Assembly (NCBI GenBank): GCA_027604505.1
Contig: JADIIX010000005.1
Coordinates: 186,001-250,000 of the forward strand
Length of the DNA stretch: 64,000 nt
Direction of reading: 5' to 3'
Origin: Gonapodya sp. JEL0774
Lineage: Eukaryota > Monoblepharomycota > Monoblepharidomycetes > Monoblepharidales > Gonapodyaceae
Every line of letters starts with the position of its first letter. Position 1 is the stretch's first letter. Of this stretch, positions 33,301-44,513 are shown one piece after another. The notes beneath the pieces were generated by a model. The model saw only the letters and a list, made by a program, of their open reading frames with translations, was not told the DNA's origin and searched no databases. Made by a program: the position numbers and the translations under genes.

Positions 33301-34015
33301 TCAGAAGGACTCTAACGCGAACAGGGCTCGCTGGCATCATCAAACCAGATATCAACCCTGCAAGAAGTGTGGCAGTAAACAAAGACTGGTCTCTGCACGA
33401 TATTCCACTCCAATCCATCAACGATGCTGTCAGAAAACTCGGTGAAGCACCATTGTCGCAAGATGTCTACTTGAGGCGCTTGACTTATAACTATGTATAT
33501 GGAGAATGTGCTCGTGCAGCGAGGCTCGTGCACAGGGAAACTGGGGTTGACAAGGGAGTACCGTTCAGTTCTGTATTAAAGATCCTCGCCTACGAATTAG
33601 TGGATTTGGAGCGAAGCTTGCAGTGGGTTGTTCATCCTCCGTTGTTCTTCCATCCATAACTAAGAAGAAACAAATCCTCAGAATTGAAGAGCTCGTTGAA
33701 CGCCGGCGTTTTCTGACCCAACTCTATGTCTCCATGGCTGCCGAGAAAATACGCGGGTTTGTCCTTGCTGCACACTACCGTCGACGGTTCCTTGGAGGGA
33801 AGCTGGACCCTGCAGTTATTCGTGCGAGAAGGGAAGAGTCCAGACTGAATGACATTCAGCAAGGCCAGCTCGTCGAGGCGGGTGCCACGACGTCGCAATC
33901 GTCTTTGTTCTCACTTGCAGTTTTGGCGGTAATATTCGGACAGGCAAGGGTTCGACGAAGTCCAGCAGAGACTTCACATCGTCAGGAACGCGAACAAGTT
34001 CCCGACAACAAATAG
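24395..34015 (+). CDS. CCH1: Cch1-type voltage-gated calcium channel alpha subunit
   Basis: The first exon (24395-26982, intron 26983-27051 phase-checked) encodes an ~860-aa Ser/Pro-rich cytoplasmic N-terminus ending LHGKSFGVFGPENRVRLIAR, a motif that precedes the first membrane segment in fungal Cch1. Many short exons then encode four six-segment repeats: S1 of repeat I (LLSFIVLACLFLNWAALAAQ, 27052 on), and S4-type segments such as LTIFRILRTYRIVLFIPRVR (II) and RALRGLRPLRLVSMSPSARD (III). Pore loops read TLDNWSDIIY (I), NERWTVVLF (II), STEGWTQEMFF (III) and SIDDWQRLF (IV). After IVS6 there is an EF-hand-like segment (IREFKRAWASVDKHNSGFVS) and a helical C-terminus ending at 34015. Cch1 with Mid1 forms the high-affinity calcium uptake channel of the plasma membrane. 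Internal exon borders between 27052 and 33650 are approximate. The filter residues are unusual (see findings). Confidence 0.9.
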
Positions 34016-34282
34016 AATCGATTTTGTAACGTTATAGGTACTCTTATGTATATATCACTCTAATACTCCATGTGGTGCAAAATGCAAAATGGAGAATTGC
34101 ACGGGATCCACACACTGACTATGACGAAAGAAAGCAACAAGTAAGACTCAAACAAAGAACAAACTTCCTTGGATTGAAAGAGGAACATCACAGAGAGAGC
34201 TCACGCAGGTGACAAGAGGAAACATCTCCTTCCCTACCCATCAACCTACTGGCGGTGTTGCCCTATCTCGTTATTTCAGCCC
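34016..34282 (+). promoter_or_regulatory. Short spacer between calcium channel and TOG-array genes
   Basis: Only 267 nt separate the channel stop from the next ATG on the same strand, so the 3' end of one gene and the promoter of the next must share it. The first half is AT-rich (gtatatatcactctaatact near 34050). No coding frame is seen. Confidence 0.4.
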
Positions 34283-37200
34283 ATGACGACAAATGCTGCT
34301 CATTTTGGGAACAGTGCTGAAGTGGATGTGGTCGCGGAGGAAATCGATTTATCCTCGGAAGACTCAAGCGAAGACGCGGAAGAAGATGAAACTAGTGATG
34401 GAAGTGACCTGAATGAAGATGAAACCAGAACCCCATCTGAAGAGAATGATGGAAGTGAACGTGAGAGCGTTCAAAACGCGAGTGGTGAAGGATTTGATGA
34501 AGAAAGCGATGGAGCTGGTGAAGGTGACGCTGGGAGTGCGCAGGAAGTGGGAGGTCTGGCGCAGGATTCCAATCAAACGGGGAGCGCGGAAGATACGGTC
34601 GATCAAACAGGCTTGCAAAGCATTGGTGATGCGTTCCCTGAATACCCGGACTCGATCGCTTCCACGAGTCCAGAATCCGCGACTCCCATTGCCCCAATTC
34701 ACAGTCAACACACCACCGTGGATTCACCTACTAGTGTGTCACACGGTCAAAATATTCGAGCTGCTTCTTTGCCACTTCCTCCGATTCCAAGCAAGAGCAA
34801 TGTGAATGGGCAACGAGATACCTCAGTTTCACTTTCCCGCACCACTTTGCCAATAGGACATTCCTCACGCTCTACTTTGCGGACTGTTACATGTTATTCT
34901 TCATCACCTATTCCCCCTACCAACTCTTGTCCAATACCTCCCGAGTCTCCGATATCAATGGTTTGTGCCGAATCACCGACGTCATCGCCAGCCGAATTAG
35001 ACGGACACCAAGGCACCGCTGGGAACAATGCAGGAGTTCCACTGTCGCTAGTCACATCCGCATACCTCCCTGAACCTGTGAACTCGAAACAAGACTTGAC
35101 CTTATTGGCCTTTGGCTTCCTTCCCTGGGCACTCCTAAATCAGCTCTGCGACACGTCTTCTTGGAAAGTTCGTGCCACCGCAGTAGATGCCCTTCATCGT
35201 TTTGCAACCAATATCCCTGATGCTTGTGTCTTGATGCCTCACCTTTTGGACTTTCTCAAGTTCTCACAAACGCTCCTGCAGGATCCCAATTTTAAGATCG
35301 CACTCACAGCGCTGCACGTACTACGTGATCTTTTGCCTCGTCTTCCACCTGAAGATTTGACTCAACATCTGCATCATGTGATCGCCACCCTCACAGTCAC
35401 CCTTGGAGACCCGAAGGTCGTCCTCCGTCAAACCACGGCGCTATGTGTGCTCAACCTGATGCATCGATGCGGGGCCAAAGAAGTGGTCGCATGCTGCATG
35501 CAACTGCTCGCCCCTCCAGGTCAACAATCCGTGGTGGGTCAACCATCAACCTCCCCTTCACGTAATGCTCGTCTGTCCGAGTTTCGCACACCTGGGTCTC
35601 CATTATCCATGCCTGCTTCGTTCTTCCCGTCGACTGTTACTCCTCAGTCTCCTTCTCCATCTAATCCGCACGAGTCGCGATCTTCACCAATCCTTCAGGA
35701 TAACCCACGCATCAGAGAGGGTCTTGTTAACCTCGCTTGTACCGCTCTTCTCACTTTTCCGCCCTCAACCCTCGATTTTCCCACCCTTCTTGCTGATCTT
35801 TTACATCCTCTTCGTGACCGGCGGGCACGTGTGTCTCAAGCCGCTCGGGAATGCGCTGCTGCGGTATCCCGTGTCATTGGCGTGGACCGGTGTCTGCGCA
35901 TGCTCCGCGAGTACGGCCTCGAGTCGTCACTGCTGGCAATTGTGGCAACTCGTCTTGAAGATTTTTCTGTGGCACGACTCAACTCTGAAGGACTGGTTGA
36001 ACAGGTCTCAAATGGCGCCACGAGACCTGGAAGCTCAGTGGAAGGTGATATTGAAAACTCTATGAATTCCCCATCACCATATGCATTTTCGCACCACGTC
36101 TCAGCGCCGGCTACCGCCTCGTTAGCGAATCGAGGCGACATACGGTCGCCTTCACCAGCTCTGGAAGGGACGGACCTATGGTCTGCTCGCGGGATGGGCG
36201 TCAAGTCCGCTCCAGCCGCGAGATTTGGGGAGGGTTTTCCTTTAGATGTGTGGAACCAGCTATCTCAGGATGATCAATCACCCAGACGGCCGAACTTGAT
36301 TTCAGATATGATGGGTTCAACAGCGGCAATAGATAATCGCAAAACACGGGAGTCCAGTGGATCTGGCTCAATGTATCGAATCAATATCAGAGGACAGTTA
36401 CCTTCGCCACTACTCCCCGATTCACATTCAAGGAGGCTTTCCGGGAAGTTCCCGTGGGATCAACCGATTCCTGCGAGGTCACCTACCCCCACATTTTCAG
36501 ATTCCACTCTCAGCTCCTCTGTGGACTCACTTGGAGATACGAGTCGACGCTATGGTAGTGATGGGGCCACAACAGCAAATGATCGTGTTCGGAGTAACAC
36601 TGGTTGGTTTGGCACGGAAAAGGACACTGAGATGCTGAAAGTGGCCGGCAAAGGAGTGGGGATGGTGGGATTGGAGTCTGATTCAGGATTAAAGATCGAG
36701 AGGATGGAAGATTCTGGTGGTACAGGAAATGATCGATCATTGCGTGGACAATTGCCTTCATTGTCGGAAGTGCATAGGACTATGTGGGATGAGGTCACAG
36801 TGGGAGGAATCCGCAAACCGGTGCTTGTGGCCGACCTTCCGCCACTCCCAGTTCCATCTGACTCGGCTACACCACACACATTTTCACCTAGTTTTCGTCA
36901 TAAGGTGGCGGTTCGCACACAATTTGCTAGAGAAGGACCAGTCACAGGATCTCTTGGCGTTCTGGAAGTGACAGGAAGCGCGGAGACCTTCAATGTTCCG
37001 GGAAAGAATGGCAAGAAGGGTCAATCTCCAGCCCCTCAAGAACCTTCGCCAATGAAAAAGCAAAGTTTAAGAAAGAAGGCTCTGAGCTCACCCCGGCGTC
37101 TGGGTGAAGTATTAGTCAGTACTTCTCCCGAAAGAGTGCCTACTATAAAGCTGTCGTCCAAACCGGAGCAAGATCTAGCCCGGGCTGCGCAAGTTCTCAA

Positions 37201-38902
37201 AAGCGGTCAAGACTGGGACTTTAAGTGTCGAGCTCTGGAGACAATGTCCTCAGTCTTAAGGGAGCATTCGGAGTTGTTCCAACCTGGGCTCCACGATCGC
37301 TGTTTAACAATAGTTTCCGAGGTGAACAACCTTCGATCAACGGTATCCAAGTACGCAATATCTCTTCTCGCTGACATGTTCTTGCATCTTGGGAAGGCTA
37401 TGGACACAGAGCTTGATGTCGTGTTAGGTGCACTGCTGAAGAAGGTCGGCGAAAACTCATCGTTCTTGGTGGATGAAGTGGATCGCGCACTAGAGTGTAT
37501 GATGGACCGCGTCACCTCGGCACGGTGTATAGCAGTGCTCAGCAACAGTTTCGACCACAAAAACGCTGCCATCAAGGCCAAAGCCTCCACTTGCATTGCT
37601 CGTTTAGTCTGCGCATTCAGTGACGCTCAAGTCGCCAAGTATGTTTCTGGACAGCATGATATGGACAAACTTCTTCCTGCCCTCGTAGCCCTGTCAAAGG
37701 AGGGCTTGGGTGAAACTCGGAACTCGGCCAAAACCGCGCTGGCACATCTTGCACGGGCACCAGATTTTGAGAGAATGCTTGACAAAGTGGTCTCGGCAAC
37801 AAACGCAAAAGAAGTGAGGGAGGCCATAAGGAGTGTCCAGTCCAAAACATTTGATCGGTCATCTCGACCAAAGATTATAGCGAAGGTGTGTGTTGAACTT
37901 CAATATATGTAATGCGGACTTAAAAAGCCCAAGATTTCGATCTGCTTTTGAAGGTTTCTCCGACGAAGCAGGACTTGAAGTTTGAGACACGTGCAGCTGA
38001 CTCTCGACTCAAGGACTCAGGCGGCGACGAAATCACCCAGCTCAAAGAGATCTTTGATGGCCTGGGGTCAACTGGTATGGAAAATTTAACGAGTGTGCAC
38101 GAGACCTCTTCAATTGAGCCCTTTGCGTCCTAATTTGACTGCAGATTTTAAAGTTCGCGTTGATTCTCTATCACTCGCGTGCGAAGTGGTGGAAGAGAAC
38201 GCCGGCCATGTCTCACAGCAAGACACTGTGAAACTTTTCGATCATCTAGCTGAACGGTGTCGAGATGGTAATAGCAAAGTTCTACTATTAGCGCTTCAGA
38301 CCGTGGGACGGATCGTTCCGATGCTCGGAGTAAGCACTTTCGTATCCTTTATCGCAAGGATAGAGTTTCACCACAACATCACTTGTCACGGGTGCGCAGT
38401 CTCTCGTCGACCCGGTCTCTGCCAACATCGTCCCTGTTCTTGTTGTAGCGCAGGTCTCTGCGTCCCCAGCGGTTCGCTCCGCAGCATCGGAATCGCTAAC
38501 GGTCTTTGCTGAGGCGGTCACAGATGGTGCACCTGTCTTGCAGGCTCTCACTGCAGTGGCACAGTTCAACGGGAACCTAAAGATGAGAGCGGTTGCAGGC
38601 GAGAGCTTGGCAAGTGCGTGTTTGTTTGAAAGCTTTCCTTTTGATAACACTAACGTTCCGGCAACTACATGCGTTCAGTTCTTGCAAGTATTCTCCATGC
38701 CAAGTCTCCACGCTCTTTTCTTCGTCACACTGTTCCTGCATCAATCTCACTCATGTCTTCGGATCGACCGGAAGCAAGGCAAGCCGGAGTAAAACTATTT
38801 CGTGCTCTGGCTCAGTGCGTTGGGTCCGAACAATTGACAGATTTGGTCACCCAAAGCTGGCCTGAGCTAGTTGGGAAAGTGCGAACGGTTTTGAGCTCGT
38901 GA
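34283..38902 (+). CDS. TOGARAM1: TOGARAM/crescerin-like TOG-array microtubule protein
   Basis: Five exons keep frame: 34283-37885, 37954-38074, 38145-38329, 38400-38613 and 38679-38902, giving 1448 aa. After an acidic N-terminus, one TOG/HEAT block covers about residues 265-560 (SWKVRATAVDALHRFATNIP, DPKVVLRQTTALCVLNLMHR). A long disordered linker follows. Then come two C-terminal TOG domains. The first starts DWDFKCRALETMSSVLREHS and continues VNNLRSTVSKYAISLLADMF, VDEVDRALECMMDRVT and RNSAKTALAHLARAPDFERM. The second is spread over the last four exons (TDFKVRVDSLSLACEVVEEN). The 'N-L-R-S-x-V-S-x-x-A' and 'LARAPDFERML' signatures fit TOGARAM1/crescerin TOG3-4 better than CLASP or XMAP215. 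In ciliated eukaryotes this family sits in cilia and tunes axonemal microtubules. Here it suggests a flagellated zoospore stage. Confidence 0.8.
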
Positions 38903-39026
38903 TCTTACACAAAATCTGGCGAGAATTGGGCATATACATTGTAAATGCATGACTACATATATTCAGCCCATTCTCTTCGAAAGGTCCGCTGTTGTATCGT
39001 GCATCATGCCAACGACGGTTAATCCC

Positions 39027-40266
39027 CTACCGCAAAGCGTCTGTGACAACTGCAACACTCTCAAACTCACTTGGAGGGTATTTGTCCTGCATCCAACTCA
39101 TCAATCGCTTTAAGGACTGGATCCACTTCCGTGTTGTTTCATCGTTGAGTACATGAGCAACCTGAGCTGCGAAAATCTTCTCGCGAGCTATGTTTTTCCA
39201 GGGGCAAAGTGTTTGAAATCATGGATATTTCGGACACACATATCAACTCGAGCGCACCTGACCGTTCGTGAATGCCAACCATTGTTACCCCAATAGGCCA
39301 CGGGGAGTTACCTATCGAAAGAGTGAGATAGGCGTTGTTTGCTTTCTGGTACTCCCGTTGGTGGAGGAATGCAGCAATCTCTGAGATCCGCGCGACCACA
39401 TCGGCGTCCATATTCTTCTGCTTCAACGATTTGAAGAAAGGTTTCAAGTAGTCCATAGTTTGCCGGAACATGGCTTCCCGCTTCTTGCCGTCATTGCTCC
39501 GCTTCTCCTCGTCGGAGCGAGCGTCCAGATCCTTCTCCCACTCAAAGCACTTTCGACGAAAGTACACAGACAAAAGATGGTACGTCCTGTCTGGATCCTT
39601 CATGAGCAAGTCGACTGAGATTGGCGAAGTGTCCACGCTCATCAACTCGGCCTCCTCCTTGGCCTTTCGTCGTATTGCCTCCTCATCCACCACTCCTGCA
39701 CCCTTCTGGATGGTCTCCATAGCTAGCCGTTTGTCCGTGGCCTCCATCGCTCTCATAAACTCATTGCGCTGCCCTTCGTTCTTTTCCTCCTTCGATTCGA
39801 GGACACGTAGTCGGTTTATGCGCTGAAGGTCTGTCTCACCAAATAGGCGGATGGGTTCCCCACGGGAGCGCAGGCGTCGCACAACCTCCGTCGACGAAAT
39901 ATACTGGTCTGCCGATTCTTCTGTAGATTCGGGGGTTGGGGTAACGTCCCTCGACCCACGTTTAGGTGTTCCGGTTCCTGATGTAGCGAGCCGTGAAGCT
40001 TCCGGAGTGTTCGACCGCTCGCGTTGACGTTCCTCCTCGACATTGAGCAAGGCTGCCTTTTTAATGGCTACATTGTCCTCCATCTTACGGCGCAGCTCCT
40101 CCTCCCGGCGTCTCTCTTCCTGCAATCTCTCGCTTTCAATGTCCCCCCTCCGCTTGTACTTCTTCACCCCGTTCGCCGTCGTCACTGCTTTGACTGCATC
40201 TCCAGGATCACCTGCTTTCCTTTTCCTTTCGATTTCTGCTTGAAGAATTGCGAGAGGGTCTGACAT
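39027..40266 (-). CDS. PRP18: Pre-mRNA-splicing factor Prp18
   Basis: Two exons (40266-39258 and 39187-39027; intron 39188-39257) give 389 aa. The start [20 protein letters not shown] is the usual N-terminus of Prp18. A coiled, charged middle follows, then the SFM/PRP4-like motif [20 protein letters not shown]. The Prp18 helical-bundle domain includes [20 protein letters not shown] and the highly conserved loop [26 protein letters not shown], ending [20 protein letters not shown]. Prp18 acts in the second catalytic step of splicing with Slu7. The frame is also open upstream of 40266, but only from a GTG that looks like an intron donor, so the ATG at 40266 was chosen. The gene is convergent with the TOG-array gene, 124 nt between stops. 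Confidence 0.92.
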
Positions 40267-40613
40267 ATTCTTATTAGCTGACGAATCTGGACTACGGTCG
40301 GGTTGGGTGGGGGAAGAGGGGGCAAGGGCACTCACCTCCTCACACCTTCAGCACGTCTGCCAGTCCAGACCCCGCAGCCTTCGTTGTCTGTCAGTGTTGA
40401 TTCTTTTGGTGTCTAGTTATTTCAAACCCGCCTTTTCTGCTAATCCCAATGACAGCACCTTTGCGGATACAAATAACAGGAGCGTAAAAGTAGAGATCCA
40501 TTTGTGGGTTTATTCCATTGCACGTCTTTTCAGATATTACGAGATTGGTTTTGGTACTCATACTTATGTACTACGACGGCAAGTGTTCACAAGTGAGAAA
40601 TACTTTCACAAAC

Positions 40614-42002
40614 TCAACCTTGAGCTCTGTCCATGCGTCTCCACGTATCCAACACATATTCCAGCAAATCAAACTTCTCTTTTTCGTTTCCATTCTGATG
40701 TAAAATGCATCCTATACCGCCTGAGAACGCGTTCCGAACCCGTCCGTTGGGGAGTACAGTCAGATTATCACTCTTGACGCCGTACAGGCAGTGTGAAAGG
40801 TCATGGTAGTAGTCAATGCGTATGAGGGGACGATACGACGCTCTGGGATGTTGGTACCAGAAGGAGGGGGGGGATATGGGGGAGTCAACAGACAACCTGT
40901 GGGATTTCCGCGCCAGATACTCGCGGAGTGCAGTTGGTTCCAAGCGAGGGTGAATTTCGGAAAGGTTTTCGAAGGCCGAGGAAATGTTGGGTTTCGGAAG
41001 CGCGGGAGACACCGAGGAGGAGATCGTCAAGAGGTGATTGCTGAGATTCATGACATAACTGAGACCCGAGAGGAAACCTATTGTGTAGGAATACTGATCT
41101 GGAGGGCGGTACGGTGACGAATATTGACCATACATCAGATGGATTCATGATTACAAACAAAACAAGATATGGCATCGCCATCGCAGCGGCAATCTCACTT
41201 ACCGTCTGCCCAATCATCTGTGTACACCTTTTGTATCAAGCCAGCGACCGCCTCCGCTGTACCCACCATGACGCCGCCATTTACGAAGCGAAACCAGCTC
41301 CACTCCCCACCGTATTCCTCCGGTTTCGGGTAGAATCTCTCCAGATCCCAATCAGGGTAGCAAGAATTGTCACCTCCGAATACGATGGGGCTATCGAAAT
41401 CTGAGTAGGATTGAACGAGGTCAGAAACGGAGCATCCTGGCGAGAGGAGGACGTCGGTCGCGTCGGTGACGACGACGAGTGCAAGGGGATTCAAATGAAT
41501 TACGTAGTCATGGATACGGCGCATGCGAAGACCTAGAGTCGGCGGGTTGAGGAGTACGCAAGTGAAACATCCTCCTTAATGGTCCGGAACGCTCACCGAA
41601 ACCCCTCCACCAAGTATGATATCCCAACACCGTTAGCGTAATCCCCGCTCTCCCTACAGACGCAGCAAGACGATTCAGATTCTTGGTGCAATGTGTGGCG
41701 TAAGTGATCCAGTGAAGTTCAGTTTTGCTGGGCGATTGGGCAGGGGGATAAAATCGAAGAATGCCCTCGTTTGGACTAAAGGATCCCTCGCAGAGAGCCC
41801 TGTCCCAGAACAGGTTTCCAAGAGTGTTCTGGAAGCGCTGGGCAACGCATGTTCTATCCAAAGGTGGACTGGGGAGTCGTGAAGGGGAAGCTTGTCGTGC
41901 ATCATCGTCGATTGGGGTAAAGTAACAAGAAGGGAGAACGACGAATGCATAGACTGCACACAAAGCAAGGCAAACCAAGGCTATCCGACGGTGGTAAATC
42001 AT
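40614..42002 (-). CDS. PLOD-type glycosyltransferase, type II membrane protein
   Basis: The first exon starts at ATG 42002 with MIYHRRIALVCLALCAVYAF, an N-terminal signal anchor, then a short stem and TELHWITYATHCTKNLNRLA with LGYHTWWRGFGER. The second exon (~41520-41210) has MRRIHDYVIHLNPLALVVVT, DATDVLLSPG (a D-x-x-D metal-binding motif), FGGDNSCYPDWDLERFYP and FVNGGVMVG. The third (~41130-40614) has DDQYSYTIGFLSG-like sequence near its start and ends after GGIGCILHQNGN with a Cys-His pair. This order matches the glycosyltransferase domain of lysyl hydroxylase/PLOD and related enzymes that transfer hexose from UDP-sugars in the secretory pathway. No hydroxylase domain is present. Exon joins between the second and third blocks are approximate. 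The acceptor is unknown: no collagen-like protein lies nearby. Confidence 0.7.
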
Positions 42003-42231
42003 CGTGTGCACATATTAATCAGATCCAATTCGCACCACAGGGACTCGGTGTGACGTGTCGCCAACTCTGCGAGGTAGTGGTGATGGATCCGCTTTGGACT
42101 CCAGCCGCACTCGACAATGAGATTTTCCACCGACGTCGTTGTCTGCGTGAAGCGGTGATATGTTTTCGATGGATAAATGTAATGAGGATGGCGGCCGCAG
42201 CATAAAAGGAGCGCGCAGATGGACTCACCCA
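42003..42231. promoter_or_regulatory. Divergent promoter between PLOD-type enzyme and Vps36
   Basis: 229 nt separate the two ATG codons, so both genes must use this shared region. An alternative ATG at 42219 opens a different frame that does not lead into Vps36. No clear TATA box was seen. Confidence 0.35.
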
Positions 42232-44378
42232 ATGGACAACTTTGCACAACTGGAAGTGACAGGCGCACGTAGACCGCAATTTCTTCCCGACGAGCGCGTG
42301 CTACGTGAAGCCCCATTCACGGCAATCTTTGATGGGTGAGTTGGTTCAAAGCGAAGGTGGTTTCCAATTTATGAAGGAGAGGTGAAGTGGCTCAACAGCA
42401 CATTATGCGATCCTCCGTCGCTCATTTCAGCAATACTAAGCCCCAGGAACTCTCTTCCGGAACTGCATATGTCACAAACATGCGTCTCCTTTGGGTTTCG
42501 GACTCAAATCCCCCGACCAGCAGGTTTCATGCACTCGCTCTCGATCTTTCTAATGTCCGATCGTTCGACAAGGGCGGAAAAAGTCTCAGGAACATAACAT
42601 CGTCTCCGAGAATCAGGATTTATTTGCCCGGATCACGAGCACGAGAAATGGTCTCAGCTCCCGTTCGTCCGCTCGTACCACAACCCCTCCCACCGGAAGT
42701 GGTAGTTACCACATGGGTGTGCCTCGTATGTGGACACGCCGAGAATACATCCGTAGATCCAGGAGTTTGTGAAGAGTGCGGGGTCGAGCGTGTTGACGTG
42801 GACGAACCGTCTCCTACCAGTGCAACCGCATCAAACTCTCAGTCCACAACAAACCTCTCCATCACACTTGACGAAGATGATGATGTCCCCGAAGCTGCTC
42901 AGAAGGCTTGTCCCTCTTGTACTTATCTCAACCTTCCTGCCGCCGATACATGCGAGATTTGCGGATCACCCCTCCGTCCCCTTATCCCCCGTCCTCGGTC
43001 TCCCGGGGGTACAAAAGCAGCTGCCATCGGACCCTCAATATCAGATCGACCAGCTTCTCGTCAAGCGTACTCGTTGGGGATGACAGGCCCGTCTTACAGC
43101 CTTCCTACCAAAACCAGTACCGCCCTCGAACACTCTGGCAAACAAGCCTTTGTGCAATTTGCCTTCCGTGCACCCCCAAACACCAAGAAAGAACTCTTCA
43201 ATAAGTCTGAACAGGGTCTCAGGGACGAGTTCCTGGTGAAGCTCGCTGATGCTGTCGCGGGTAGAGCGTGGGAGGCCCGCGAACAGGCGAACAGGGCCAG
43301 AAAGGAAGCGGAAGAGAGGCGAAAGAAAGACGAAGAACAACGGAAGCAGGCAAATCAGGTTGCTTTGTCGCAATTGGCAGGCATTGGTAAGTTGATACAA
43401 CGGCCAGTATGTAAAGCGGGTCTGTGGCTGAGTCTAAAATTACCACGACTACGTGAATATCAGGACAACTCGTAGCTCGCCAGGAGCAACGCGCCTACGA
43501 AATCCAAACTCTTTTCACCGGAGCGTTCTCAGGAGACCTTGAAGCTCTGATTGGTCAGGCAAAGCACATCGTCGAAAAAGCACGGCAGATAACCGCTCGC
43601 CTTTCGGAGTCAGATCCTTCTCAGGGCGGTGGACAGGAAAGCGAAATTTTCCGAAGCTATCTAGCGGAACTAGGTGTCGTCAGTATAGAGAGCCCGGTGA
43701 CGAAGTGAGAGCAAACTCCTTTTTGTTCAGAACGTTGAACGGACCACTCGCAGGACATGACGGCTGACCTCTCTTAACAGAGAAACCGCGGGATCTTTAT
43801 TTCACTCCCAACTCGCACGTGAAATCTCCGACACTCTCGACAACATCTTCCTTTCACCTGCTTCCACTGCAGGTGCTCCCCGGCGCACGTCCCCCCGCAC
43901 TCGCCCATCCATGCTACCACTCACTGAAGTGTATACTCTTATAACTCGCGCACGCCCAAACAGTCTTGTCTCGCCCGACGATCTCGCCAAATCATGTGCG
44001 ATGATGGATCATCTGGGCCTTCCTTACATCATGCGCAAGTTTCGGTCCGGCCTGCTTTGCCTCTGCGAACGTGGGCTGAGTGATGATCAAATTGCTGGGC
44101 GAGTGGCTAAAGTGTGCAAGGAGTTTTCGGATGCGACGGTGCAGCGGGCACTGTCCGACACGGAAACTGGTGGTTTCCCCGTGGCTGGAATCGGCCCCTA
44201 CGGTGTGGGTGCTACAGTAGTGGAGGTAGCACAGGCGTGTGAGGTAAGCGTGCTGCTTGCCGGAGAATGGATGGACATTGCGGAGGGTAAGGGGGTGGTG
44301 TTGAGGGACGAGGCTTGGGATGGTGAAAGGTTCTTTCTCAATGTGTTACCGCGAACATTGTGGAGTCACGGTAAGTGA
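42232..44378 (+). CDS. VPS36: Vps36, ESCRT-II subunit with GLUE domain and zinc fingers
   Basis: Four exons keep frame: 42232-42335, 42377-43386 (acceptor could be 3 nt later), 43464-43704 and 43781-44378, giving about 650 aa. The GLUE (split PH) domain spans the N-terminus (MDNFAQLEVTGARRPQFLPD; SSGTAYVTNMRLLWVSD). It is interrupted by two zinc fingers: WVCLVCGHAENTSVDPGVCE and a canonical NZF, CPSCTYLNLPAADTCEICG (C-x2-C-x3-N-x6-C-x2-C). The GLUE domain resumes (KQAFVQFAFRAPPNTKKELF) and is followed by a charged coiled segment and the EAP45/winged-helix half (PLTEVYTLITRARPNSLVSP, MMDHLGLPYIMRKFRSGLLC, LLAGEWMDIAEGKGVVLRDE). Vps36 binds phosphoinositide and ubiquitin on endosomes to sort cargo into multivesicular bodies. 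Two fingers inside GLUE are as in budding yeast. Confidence 0.93.
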
Positions 44379-44513
44379 ACGTGTAGATATAATAGGAGGA
44401 TAGGTGCTATATAATGAAATTATGTATATAATGCGAATCTCAGTCTATGCAGTGGTATTATCCCGGCATCAAAAGTTCCAATTGTTGCAAAACAGGTAGT
44501 CACGTGTGAAATT

